Assembly: GCA_964437215.1 (NCBI GenBank)
Contig: CAYTFZ010000016.1
Span: 1-35,967, forward strand
Direction of reading: 5' to 3'
DNA length: 35,967 nucleotides
From: JAAYAN01 sp964437215
GTDB lineage: Bacteria > Bacteroidota > Ignavibacteria > Ignavibacteriales > Melioribacteraceae
Part shown: positions 1 to 8,039 of the stretch, piece after piece
Layout: each line of letters begins with the position of its first letter
Numbering within the stretch: position 1 is the stretch's first letter
Position numbers and translations under genes: made by a program
Notes under the pieces: model-generated
What the model saw: only the letters and a program-made list of their open reading frames with translations
Told to the model about the DNA's origin: nothing
Databases searched by the model: none

Positions 1-536
1 TGGGTACCGGACAAATGATGCTGACAATCGGGGCAATGATTTTATTGTCTGCAATTATTCTGCGTATGAACAGTGTCAATTTAACAACAGATGAAGTAAT
101 TTTTGATAGTAAATATCAAGTTACTGCCATTGCTTTGGCTAACTCAATTATAGAAGAGGCAAAAACAAAAGCATTTGATGAAGTTAGTGCTAATGGAGCA
201 CAAATTACTTCACCAGATGCATTAACAGCACCTTCTGACCTTGGATATCTTAAAGATGGTGGAGAACTGACTAGAAGTGATTTTGATGATTTTGATGATT
301 ATAATGGTTACTCCTATTCTACAGATGGAGATACAACTATTATTTCAGCAGATTTTGATGTTAGTTGTGTGGTAAATTACGTTACAACTGCAAATCCAAA
401 TACACCAACAGGCAGCAGAACTTATCACAAGAGACTTGTTGTTAGTGTATCGAGCCCATATATTCTTGATGAGAGCGGTAACCCGATAGTATTAACATTT
501 TCATATATATCAAGTTTTTGGCAAACAACTAATTAG
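1..536 (+). CDS. PilV-like minor pilin protein, 5' end at window edge
   Basis: A short hydrophobic N-terminus (one membrane helix, about residues 5-22) is followed by an amphipathic helix (VTAIALANSIIEEAK) and a soluble beta-rich, Asp/Ser/Thr-rich domain. This is the layout of a type IV pilin-like minor subunit; the 'AxxLAxSxxE' helix resembles PilV. The frame is open to the window edge. The first bases read (A)TG GGT ACC GGA, so the true start is probably one base before the window, giving Met-Gly like the next two genes; ATG at 15 is the first complete alternative. There is no Gly/Phe cleavage site and no Glu at +5. The next gene starts 9 nt downstream, so this is probably the same operon. 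CG dinucleotides are scarcer than in most of the window. The family call is by architecture only. The partner could be a type IV pilus, a type II-like pseudopilus or something new. Confidence 0.6.
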   Translation, partial: GTGQMMLTIGAMILLSAIILRMNSVNLTTDEVIFDSKYQVTAIALANSIIEEAKTKAFDEVSANGAQITSPDALTAPSDLGYLKDGGELTRSDFDDFDDYNGYSYSTDGDTTIISADFDVSCVVNYVTTANPNTPTGSRTYHKRLVVSVSSPYILDESGNPIVLTFSYISSFWQTTN

Positions 537-545
537 GTAATTATT

Positions 546-1193
546 ATGGGTTACAGTACAATTTTAGATATTATTGGTTCTGCAGTTATCGGCGGGATGC
601 TTTTGTTATTACTGATGCGTATGAATGCTTCTTCATCTGAAAATTTATTTAAAAATAGCGGGGAGTTAAATACACAAAGAAATCTTGTTACTTTAGCACA
701 ATTAATTGAGTATGATTTCAGAAGAATGGGCTATTGCAGTAACATTGAAGATCCTAATACACGACAAGGAATTAATATAATTGTTTTAGCAGATACTTCA
801 AGGATTGATTTTTATGCGGATATAGCTGATGCCTCAGGAAAAGACGTACCAACTGGTGATGGGGTTGCGGATTTAGTTTCTTATAGATTGGGTGCTGCAA
901 GTGAAAGTGAAGTACTAAATACTCCTAATCCAAATGATAGAGTGTTATATAAAAGTATTAATGGGGTTGTAAAAACCACCCATAATTGCGGTATTACCAA
1001 ATTTAGACTTCACTATTTTAATGCTGTTGGAGATACACTTACAGCAACGCCCTTAACAGCACCAACTGGGATTTTAAGTATGCAGATAGATTTAGTAGTT
1101 GAAGAAGTGTTTTCTTACGATAATAAATATACCAAAGATAGATCATCATATTGGCGCCAAATCAGGATTCAATCTAAAAATTTAAGTAAATAG
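546..1193 (+). CDS. PilW-like minor pilin protein
   Basis: A 215-residue protein starting Met-Gly, with one hydrophobic helix at about residues 5-24, a polar amphipathic helix with 'LAQLIEYDFRRMGYC', and a C-terminal domain containing 'NCGITKFRLHYFNAVGD'. Both stretches are typical of PilW/GspJ-like minor pilins: an early helix ending near a Gly-Tyr-Cys, and a late 'F-x-L-x-Y-x-(D/N)-x-x-G' strand. The canonical prepilin leader and Glu5 are missing. It lies 9 nt after the preceding gene and 8 nt before the next. The leader TTAGGTAATTATT and the next gene's AGAGGTTATT are similar, which suggests shared translation signals. By position and size it is the middle member of a PilV-PilW-PilX order. 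The function is inferred and there is no direct proof of pilus assembly. Confidence 0.6.
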   Translation: MGYSTILDIIGSAVIGGMLLLLLMRMNASSSENLFKNSGELNTQRNLVTLAQLIEYDFRRMGYCSNIEDPNTRQGINIIVLADTSRIDFYADIADASGKDVPTGDGVADLVSYRLGAASESEVLNTPNPNDRVLYKSINGVVKTTHNCGITKFRLHYFNAVGDTLTATPLTAPTGILSMQIDLVVEEVFSYDNKYTKDRSSYWRQIRIQSKNLSK

Positions 1194-1201
1194 AGGTTAT
1201 T

Positions 1202-2509
1202 ATGGGTGGAAAAGTATCGTTAATTTTAGTTTTAGGGTTTAGTATTACTTTCCTTATTGCGGGATTGCAGTATGGTTCAATTGCTACACAAACAGTTGAA
1301 AATACAGTTGATTATTATACTTGGACAAAAGTTCATAATGCTGCGGTTTCCGGGGCTAATATACTGGCTAACAGAGTATTTACAGATCCAGCAAGAATAA
1401 ATATTCTTGATATTTCGCCATATACAGTTACTATTGATGATATTCCTATTGAATTATCATTGGAGACTGTTGACGCTGGCAGGAATTGGAGAAGAGCCAA
1501 GGCAAGAGTTATTAGTTATATCGATCCTCTTTCGGGTAAAGAATATAATGAAAATATTTCGATGGAATTAGTGCCAGCATCTTTTGCAAGATTTGCATAT
1601 TTTTCAAATTTAGAATCTCCTGTGGGAACGACTACAAGAATATATTGGAATACTGGAGAAATATGTAACGGACCCTTACATACTAATTCACAATTAAGTA
1701 TTATGGGGACCCCAATTTTTAATGGTCCAGTTACTGCAAGATTGGGTAGATTTGAGGAAAAAGGTGCCGACCCTACCTTTAATGGAGGTTTTTCAAGCGG
1801 AAATCAAATTGACATGCCAACCAATACAATGTCCAGATTAGAATCTGTTGCAAATGGTACACCAGGATTATTAGAACCACCTACACATGAATGTTATATA
1901 GTATTTGTTCCTAAAGTTGGGGGTGGAACAATAGTTAGATACAGATTTAGCACAAAAGACCCTTATAATGAAATGGATTTAACAGAATTTGCTCCTAAAA
2001 GAGTAATTTTTGCTAAAAATTGCAAACTTTTTATAGAAGGGACAATAAATGGATCTGTTTCAATAGCTTGTTCAGGATCAGATAAAACAGAATATGGAAA
2101 ACAGGGAAATATTTATTTAACTGGCAGTCTTAAAACAAGTGTAAATCCGAATTCAACATCCCCAGTATGTAAAGACATAATTGGAGTGATTGCAGAACAA
2201 AGCATTTATATAAAAGATAAAGACCCAGCAGATAACACAAAATCGCTCAATAATAAGAGTATTGATATTCATGCTTCGCTTTATTGCCAAAACGGAGGAT
2301 TTGGTTCTGAAAATTGGGACGATAGGGGAAGGGATGGAAAGATAAATCTCATTGGAGGTATTATTCAAAATGCAAGAAGAACAGTAGGATATACAGATGG
2401 TTCGAGTGGATTTAGTAAAAATTATAATTATGATGCAAGATTTGCTACAATGTCTCCGCCACATTTTCCAGGTACCGGCGGTTTTCAGATGATTGCATGG
2501 GGTGAATAA
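1202..2509 (+). CDS. PilX-like protein with large beta-rich domain
   Basis: A 435-residue protein starting Met-Gly-Gly-Lys, with an N-terminal membrane helix (about residues 5-25) followed by 'WTKVHNAAVSGANILANRVF'. That Ala/Gly-rich helix resembles the start of PilX-type minor pilins. The remaining ~350 residues are beta-rich, with 'CNGPLHTNSQLSIMGTPIFNGPV' and 'FIEGTINGSVSIACSG' stretches that read like rungs of a right-handed beta-solenoid, as in polymer-forming or adhesin-like tips. It is the last gene of the trio; a hairpin terminator follows at 2537-2562. It lacks a prepilin peptidase site, like its two neighbours. It could be the tip or surface-exposed subunit of the assembly. No enzyme motif was seen. 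Confidence 0.55.
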   Translation: MGGKVSLILVLGFSITFLIAGLQYGSIATQTVENTVDYYTWTKVHNAAVSGANILANRVFTDPARINILDISPYTVTIDDIPIELSLETVDAGRNWRRAKARVISYIDPLSGKEYNENISMELVPASFARFAYFSNLESPVGTTTRIYWNTGEICNGPLHTNSQLSIMGTPIFNGPVTARLGRFEEKGADPTFNGGFSSGNQIDMPTNTMSRLESVANGTPGLLEPPTHECYIVFVPKVGGGTIVRYRFSTKDPYNEMDLTEFAPKRVIFAKNCKLFIEGTINGSVSIACSGSDKTEYGKQGNIYLTGSLKTSVNPNSTSPVCKDIIGVIAEQSIYIKDKDPADNTKSLNNKSIDIHASLYCQNGGFGSENWDDRGRDGKINLIGGIIQNARRTVGYTDGSSGFSKNYNYDARFATMSPPHFPGTGGFQMIAWGE

Positions 2510-2534
2510 AATAACCTAAAAGAATTATTGAACT

Positions 2535-3401
2535 TCAAAGGGGCTCTGTACGAGTCCCTTTTAGTATATATCGGGCGCCTTCTCCTAAAACAATTTTTAA
2601 CATAAATTCCGGAATCCTGAATAACACCGGGCGGTTTAACTCCTTACCAAGATTTTTGCAGAACTCTTTCATTGTTATGGATTTTGAAACGGCATTAATC
2701 TGGCCCGAAATGGATTTATTCTCAAGAGTTTTCAAGTACAGCTTTACAAGATCATCAAGCGAAATTACAGGCAGCCATTGCCGGCCTGAACCGATAATTG
2801 CTCCCAAATACAGTTTAAATACCGGTGTCAGTTTCTTTAAAATTCCCCCGGATTTATCGAGCACAATTCCGGTGCGTATATTTACACGTCTGATTCCGGA
2901 ATTATCAGCTTCAGCAGAAGCTTTTTCCCAGTCGGTTACAACTTTTGCAAGAAAATCATTTCCAGGCGGCGAAGTTAAAGTGAATATTTCGTCATCCGAA
3001 GAGAAACCATAATAGCCGGTTGCGGAAGCACAGATAAAAGATTCCGGTTTGTTTTTCAGCTTGTTAATTAGTTCAACAATAATTTTGGTTGACTCAATTC
3101 TGCTTTCATAAATTCTTTTTTTATGTTTTTCGTTCCATCTTCGCGCAAAAATATTCTCTCCGGCAAGATGAATAATGCTTTCCGAGTTTTCAAAATGAGT
3201 AATAATTTCAGGTTTAAATATATCCTTCCAGCTAATAAAATTTTCCCCGAAAGGAACAACATTTTTTGCTTTTTCAGTATTCCGGCTTACAATAACCAAG
3301 CTGAAATTTTTATCGTGTAAAACCTGTGCTAAATTTTTCCCGATAAAACCTGTTGCTCCGGTTAAAATAATTCTTTTCTTTGGGAACATATTTTTTTCCA
3401 T
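2535..3401 (-). CDS. TIGR01777-type NAD(P)-dependent epimerase, C-terminus shortened
   Basis: A Rossmann-fold SDR protein of 288 residues. 'GATGFIGKNLA' at about 15-25 is the nucleotide-binding glycine motif; further on come 'SIIHLAGENIFARRW', 'SATGYYG' with the catalytic-type Tyr, and 'VVTDWEKAS'. These match the SulA/YfcH-like extended SDR family (TIGR01777), whose substrate is generally unknown. Family members normally continue for some 20-26 residues after the 'GxR' segment, in a conserved tail of the type PKxLxEAGFxFxYPxLExAL. Here the protein stops at GTRTEPL, and no remnant of the tail is seen just downstream. Translation may begin at either of two nearby Met codons (residue 1 or 5). 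It is convergent with the pilin trio and divergent from the outer-membrane gene. Confidence 0.85.
   Translation of the reverse strand: MEKNMFPKKRIILTGATGFIGKNLAQVLHDKNFSLVIVSRNTEKAKNVVPFGENFISWKDIFKPEIITHFENSESIIHLAGENIFARRWNEKHKKRIYESRIESTKIIVELINKLKNKPESFICASATGYYGFSSDDEIFTLTSPPGNDFLAKVVTDWEKASAEADNSGIRRVNIRTGIVLDKSGGILKKLTPVFKLYLGAIIGSGRQWLPVISLDDLVKLYLKTLENKSISGQINAVSKSITMKEFCKNLGKELNRPVLFRIPEFMLKIVLGEGARYILKGTRTEPL
2537..2562 (+). terminator. Hairpin terminator shared by converging genes
   Basis: A 10-bp stem (AAAGGGGCTC with GAGTCCCTTT, one G-T wobble) has a 5-nt loop (TGTAC) and is followed on the + strand by TTTT. It sits 27 nt after the PilX-like gene. On the other strand it encodes the last residues and stop of the epimerase gene, so coding and termination overlap. 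It is better placed for the + strand transcript; the - strand side has no good T tract. Confidence 0.6.
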
Positions 3402-3445
3402 TATATATAATTGTTTTCATTCTAAAACTAAAAAAATAAAACTTT

Positions 3446-5875
3446 ATGTTCATTTCAAAAAACGGTTCGTTTATCAAATTAGTTCTTTTATTCTGCTTAT
3501 TTATTACAACAAAAAGCTATTCCCAAATATTTACAATTACGGGAAATATTTCAGACCAAAAGACAGGCAATTCGCTCAGCTTTGCAAATTTACGAGTATG
3601 CAGTAATAACCTGGGAACGGCTGCAGATACAGAAGGAAATTTTGAATTAAAGCTTTCTGCTGGAAATTATAAAATTATTTTTTCATACATCGGTTATGTT
3701 TCCGATACAACCGAAGTTGAACTTTCGGATAATGCCAGTCTTAAAATACAATTAAAACCTACGGCGTTGGATTTTCAGGAAATTTATGTTACTCCTGGAA
3801 TTAATCCTGCGGTGGAAGTGATTAAAAAGGCGATATCTTATAAAGAAAGAAGAAAGAAATCATTAAAAAATTATGAATTCAATTCATATTCCAAAATGGT
3901 TTTTAAAAGCAACAGGGAAATGGAAGGACAAAATAATGAGATTTCTTTAGGTGCCGAAAATTCGTCGGATTCTTCCGAAATTAGCATAAGAGCAATTATT
4001 GAGAGTTACAGTAAAACAAAATTCAGAGAGCCGAATGTTCTGAAAGAAGAAATTATTGCAAGAAAACAGACTGCAAATTTACCGGCTACTGTAAATATGC
4101 TTACAGGCGGAAGACTTATCCAGAATTTTTATGAAGATGACATACAATTTTTTAATATGAAAATTCCAAGTCCGGTTTCCGAAGACGGGGCAGATTATTA
4201 CTACTATTTTCTTCAGGATTCAACAATGATGGACGGTGAAAAAATATACCGGCTTTATTTTGCCCCTGTCGATTCGCGCGATCCGGGATTTTACGGTAAT
4301 CTTTATATTGCAGATAAAGTTTTTGCCATTGTTAAGCTGGATGTAAACCTAAACAAAGCAGCAAATCCATACAGAATATTCAACAACATCAGCGTCTTTC
4401 AGCAATTTATAAAAGTTACCGACAGCACTTATTTCCCGATTGATTACCGGCTTTTTGCAGATGGAAGTCTTTTGGGAATGGTTGACTTTGGTGTTGAAGT
4501 AAACTCGCTTTTATACAATTATTCTGTAAATCAGGCAGATTCTGAAAAAGTTAATTCTGCAATAATTACAGTTTTGCCGGATGCTGATGAAAAAAACGAT
4601 GAGTTTTGGAGCCGGATACAGTCGTTGCCATTAACTCAGGAAGAAAACGCGGCATATATTAAAATTGACAGTACAGCTTCTGTTCCAAAAACCTTTTTTG
4701 AGAGATTAAACCTGTTTGGTGACGAAATTGAGATAAGCGAAAATTATTCAATTAAAGGTATTTTAGGAATGTATCATTTTAACAGAGTGGAAGGACACTC
4801 ACTTAACACAGGATTAAAAATTAAAAATGAATTTAACAAGCGCTTCAATTCGCAGTATTCAATCGGTTATGGTTTTTCGGATAAAAGAGTAAAAACAAAA
4901 TTAAATGCAAGTTATTTGTTCGGAAAATACCGGACAACCAAACTGAGTTTTGAAATCGGTAATCCGCTGAATGAATTGTTTGATTGTAACAGAAATTATA
5001 CAAAATTTACATCAACAATTACAAACCTCTTTTTCAAAACAGATGAAAAAAATTACTATTATTCAGCCGGTGGCAAAATATCTTTCGAAACAGAAATTAC
5101 AGATTATTTGAAGCTATCATCGGGTTTTTCAGCATCCAGAGACCGCAGCGCTTATGTAAATACAAACTATTCTTTTTTTAAAAAAGATAAAATATACCCT
5201 GAAAACAGGAAGGTTGTTGATACTGAGATAAATCTTTTTGAGCTTGGTTTAAATTTAGATTTTAATGATTTCTATGAAGACGGATATTTCAGAAAAAAAA
5301 TTGGTAACAGCATAACACCGATTTTTAATATAAATTATATAACCGGTAAGCCTGCATTCCTGAAAAATGAGTTTCAATTTGAGCAATATGTTTTTTCAGC
5401 AGAAGGCAGATTGCCAGTTTACAGGGCAGCAAATCTTATGTACAGAATAAAGCACAGCACTTCATCTGGCATTATTCCCATACAAAATATGTTTGCAATT
5501 GCAGGAAACATCTCAAGCGGTGCAAAGGATTATTCCTTCAGGACTTTAAGAATTGGCGAAGTATTCGGTGACGAACTGACTGTAATTAACTTAAATCAGG
5601 ATTTACAAAGCGAACTGTTTAAAGTAATCGGACTCGGATTTATGGATGATTTGCAAATTTCGCTAAATGTTTTTTTTAATGCGGCATACAGCAAAATATC
5701 GCATAAAAGCAAAAAAATACTTGAAGGAAATTTTACTGAATTCAGAAAACCGTTTTTTGAAGCTGGATTCGGTGTGGGGCATTCACTTTTTCCTGTAAAA
5801 TTCGAATTCGGATGGAAACTGAACCACAGAGGCATAAATAATTTTGTTATAGGTATTAATTCGGAATTACTATGA
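3446..5875 (+). CDS. DUF5686 outer-membrane protein with CarboxypepD_reg domain
   Basis: 809 residues. A signal peptide (about 1-26, cleavage near SYS-Q) leads into a CarboxypepD_reg-like beta-sandwich at about 28-115 (ITGNISDQKTGNSLSFANL, then YKIIFSYIGYVSD). Next comes the 'LDFQEIYVTPGINPAVEVIKKAI' segment that begins DUF5686. The remainder is long alternating-strand sequence consistent with a beta-barrel in the outer membrane. The family is widespread in Bacteroidota and related phyla and its role is unknown; the N-terminal domain resembles that of TonB-dependent receptors, but no plug domain is evident. It stands alone, with 44 nt to the divergent epimerase gene. TATAATTG at 3403-3410 is only a partial match to a promoter box. 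Confidence 0.75.
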   Translation: MFISKNGSFIKLVLLFCLFITTKSYSQIFTITGNISDQKTGNSLSFANLRVCSNNLGTAADTEGNFELKLSAGNYKIIFSYIGYVSDTTEVELSDNASLKIQLKPTALDFQEIYVTPGINPAVEVIKKAISYKERRKKSLKNYEFNSYSKMVFKSNREMEGQNNEISLGAENSSDSSEISIRAIIESYSKTKFREPNVLKEEIIARKQTANLPATVNMLTGGRLIQNFYEDDIQFFNMKIPSPVSEDGADYYYYFLQDSTMMDGEKIYRLYFAPVDSRDPGFYGNLYIADKVFAIVKLDVNLNKAANPYRIFNNISVFQQFIKVTDSTYFPIDYRLFADGSLLGMVDFGVEVNSLLYNYSVNQADSEKVNSAIITVLPDADEKNDEFWSRIQSLPLTQEENAAYIKIDSTASVPKTFFERLNLFGDEIEISENYSIKGILGMYHFNRVEGHSLNTGLKIKNEFNKRFNSQYSIGYGFSDKRVKTKLNASYLFGKYRTTKLSFEIGNPLNELFDCNRNYTKFTSTITNLFFKTDEKNYYYSAGGKISFETEITDYLKLSSGFSASRDRSAYVNTNYSFFKKDKIYPENRKVVDTEINLFELGLNLDFNDFYEDGYFRKKIGNSITPIFNINYITGKPAFLKNEFQFEQYVFSAEGRLPVYRAANLMYRIKHSTSSGIIPIQNMFAIAGNISSGAKDYSFRTLRIGEVFGDELTVINLNQDLQSELFKVIGLGFMDDLQISLNVFFNAAYSKISHKSKKILEGNFTEFRKPFFEAGFGVGHSLFPVKFEFGWKLNHRGINNFVIGINSELL

Positions 5876-5912
5876 TGTGACGGCTGCAACTTTATTAAAA
5901 GGTTAATTTTAG

Positions 5913-5920
5913 TAGCTTTG
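5913..5920 (+). promoter_or_regulatory. Candidate Bacteroidota-type -7 box for the ODP-PP2C gene
   Basis: TAGCTTTG matches TAnnTTTG. TTTA at 5891-5894 lies 18 nt upstream and matches three of four bases of the TTTG -33 element. The expected transcript start is near 5927, leaving a leader of about 60-70 nt. This is sequence-pattern evidence only. Confidence 0.4.
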
Positions 5921-5989
5921 GGCTCTAAAAAGATGAAAAATCTTTTTTTACAGACGATAATAAGTTCTTAAGAAAAGAAAAGGAAAAAA

Positions 5990-7555
5990 TTGTATTATAT
6001 GCAGCCCGAAAACGGAGTAAATTTCGATTATTCAAAGTCCGTTAAAATATCTAATACAGTATATTGGGTTGGCCATTACGATAAAAAAGTAAAAGTCCAG
6101 CATAATTCATATCTTATTTTATCAAGCGGGAAGTCAGTTTTAATTGATACCGGCTCGGTTATCTCATCAGAAAATCTCTTAAATAAATTGAAAGAAATAA
6201 CCGATCCGGCAAAGTTAGATTATATAGTTGTAACTCATCAGGACCCGGATGTTTGCGGCAATCTCGATCAGATAATGGACAAGCTGAAGGGGTTGGGAAA
6301 TAATAATTGCACGATAATTACTCATCAGCGGACAGCTTCGTTTTTGGTGCATATTACGAATAAATATAAGATATTGTTTGCAAATACATTAAAAGACAGT
6401 ACATTAAAAATATCAGCAGATTTCGAGCTGAAGTTTATCAGCACTCCGTATTTGCATTCCCCTGGTTCGATTGTAGTATTTTATAAAGATGAAAAAATAT
6501 TATTTTCGAGCGATTTGTTCGGAGGTGATTTAGAAGAATGGACTTTGTTTGCAAAAGACAATTATGCGGACGGAATTGAGGAATTTCACCAGCAGTATAT
6601 GCCGTCAAAAGAAATTTTGCTTTACGGAATGACTCAGATTGAGAACCTGGATATAAGACTTATTGCTCCGCATCATGGGTCAATTATCCCGGCAAAACTT
6701 GCAAGAAGTCTGATAACAAAATTTAAAAATTTCGAATGCGGGATACTAATAAATAAGGAGTTCCGAGACGAGCTTGTAAAAGCAAAAACAAAAATTGAAC
6801 TTCAGAACAGAATAATGAAAGAAGAATTGCTTATGGCAGCCAACTTTCAGAAGTCGCTTCTGCCGCCCAATCATTTAACTTCGCTGGAAAATGAAATAAT
6901 GATTTCCTATTCCACTGTTCCTCAATTCAGCGTTTCGGGGGATTTTGTTATTATTGATCAGATAGATTCGGAAAATCTTGCTTTAATGATTATTGACGTT
7001 GTGGGTCATGGCGTAACAGCAGGTTTGGCAACAATTCAAGTTAAAACTCTTTTCGAAAGTGCAAAAAAATTAATTAGTCCTTCTGAAATACTTCGGGAAA
7101 TTAATAAATCGGCTTTTAATATTGTAGACCACAACAGTTATTTTACAGCTCTTTTATGCATTTTTAATTCATCATCTTCAAAAGTTAAAATAGCTTCTGC
7201 GTCCGGTATACCGCCTCTGTTTTTTGACGGGCAGACCAAGAAGCACGAAGTTCTTAATCTCAGCGGAACACCAGTAGGAATGAGCGACGATGAAGATTTC
7301 AGCATCGGCGAAATTGAAATAGAAATGCACTCGGATGATATTCTGATTTTACAGACAGACGGACTGATTGAAGCAACAAACGCCGAACAGGTTCAATTTG
7401 ATAATGCGCTCACTCAGGCAAATATAGCAAAAATTGTTAATTGCAGGGACTATCCTAAAGATATAATTGAAAGCATTATTAAAACCGTCTGGGAATTCGG
7501 CGGAGGAAAAAAATTTCAGGATGATTATACAATTGCAGCAATTAAAAAATTATGA
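5990..7555 (+). CDS. Diiron (ODP/FDP-like) sensor domain fused to PP2C phosphatase
   Basis: 521 residues. Residues ~15-250 form a metallo-beta-lactamase fold of the flavodiiron/ODP type. Likely metal ligands are H83, D85 and D87 (HQDPD), H156 (LHSPGS), D175 (SSDLFGGD) and H228/H229 (APHHG). The usual HxExDH motif reads HxDxDV, so the sixth ligand His is replaced by Val. A helical linker (~255-285) leads to a SpoIIE/RsbU-type PP2C phosphatase, with 'SVSGDF', 'IDVVGHGV', 'ASGIPP', 'TDGLIEA' and 'DDYTI', so the metal-binding Asp residues are present. No flavodoxin domain follows, unlike enzymatic flavodiiron proteins. Likely role: O2, NO or redox controlled dephosphorylation of a STAS protein; the STAS gene converges with it and their 3' ends overlap by 6 bp. 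The start is TTG 5990 (AGG 6 nt upstream) or ATG 5999 (residue 4). Confidence 0.85.
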   Translation: MYYMQPENGVNFDYSKSVKISNTVYWVGHYDKKVKVQHNSYLILSSGKSVLIDTGSVISSENLLNKLKEITDPAKLDYIVVTHQDPDVCGNLDQIMDKLKGLGNNNCTIITHQRTASFLVHITNKYKILFANTLKDSTLKISADFELKFISTPYLHSPGSIVVFYKDEKILFSSDLFGGDLEEWTLFAKDNYADGIEEFHQQYMPSKEILLYGMTQIENLDIRLIAPHHGSIIPAKLARSLITKFKNFECGILINKEFRDELVKAKTKIELQNRIMKEELLMAANFQKSLLPPNHLTSLENEIMISYSTVPQFSVSGDFVIIDQIDSENLALMIIDVVGHGVTAGLATIQVKTLFESAKKLISPSEILREINKSAFNIVDHNSYFTALLCIFNSSSSKVKIASASGIPPLFFDGQTKKHEVLNLSGTPVGMSDDEDFSIGEIEIEMHSDDILILQTDGLIEATNAEQVQFDNALTQANIAKIVNCRDYPKDIIESIIKTVWEFGGGKKFQDDYTIAAIKKL

Positions 7556-7894
7556 TTTTGCGTAATGCTGAAGCCCTGCTTCAACAGAATCGAAAATATT
7601 AAATACTTTATCCATCCGCGAAATAACAAACATAGCCGAAACAATTTCGGCAGTTATCACAAGAGCAATTTCACCGCCAGTAGTTTCGGAGTGTTTTTTG
7701 CCGGCAACTAATGTTCCCATAAAAGTAGAATCAGTTTGCTTGCAAGTGCTTAAATCAACAATAATTTTTTTCTGCCCATTATCGATGCAATTGAACAAAA
7801 ACTTTTTAAATTCAACCGAATGAATAATTGAAGCTTGTTCCAAATCAACTTTTATCAAGCAAACGTCATTTATAATATTTTCTGAAAAGCGCAT
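7550..7894 (-). CDS. STAS-domain anti-anti-sigma factor
   Basis: 114 residues from the ATG at 7894, which matches the usual start of the family; a longer frame exists upstream to 7978, but its extra 28 residues do not resemble the domain. The domain runs over the whole protein: 'IIVDLSTCKQTDSTFMGTLVAG' carries the Asp-Ser pair whose Ser (S56) is the phosphorylation site in SpoIIAA/RsbV proteins. In that family the unphosphorylated protein binds an anti-sigma kinase and a PP2C phosphatase restores it. The PP2C fusion gene faces it tail to tail, which makes the pair a likely partner-switching couple. No anti-sigma kinase with a clear RsbW fold is seen in the window. A-rich sequence (AAAAAAAGAAATATAT) precedes the start, with no clear Shine-Dalgarno site. 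Confidence 0.85.
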   Translation of the reverse strand: MRFSENIINDVCLIKVDLEQASIIHSVEFKKFLFNCIDNGQKKIIVDLSTCKQTDSTFMGTLVAGKKHSETTGGEIALVITAEIVSAMFVISRMDKVFNIFDSVEAGLQHYAKS

Positions 7895-8028
7895 ATATAT
7901 TTCTTTTTTTTGGATACAAAAATAGGAATATTTTTGAAATAATGAAAAGTTGATAGTCAATTGGAGTTTTAATTTCATTTCATCATTAAAAAACTTTAGT
8001 TTTAAACATCTGAAATTCTCTATTTAAC

Positions 8029-8034
8029 AAGGTG
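8029..8034 (+). promoter_or_regulatory. Ribosome binding site deciding the permease start
   Basis: AAGGTG lies 5 nt before the ATG at 8040. It overlaps the GTG at 8034 that would give two extra residues, so ATG 8040 is preferred. Confidence 0.55.
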
Positions 8035-8039
8035 TGAAA

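Noticed and set aside
2153..2464. 103-residue minus-strand frame at the end of the PilX-like gene
   Set aside because: Low-complexity Ile/Ser/Cys antisense shadow; no ribosome site or domain.
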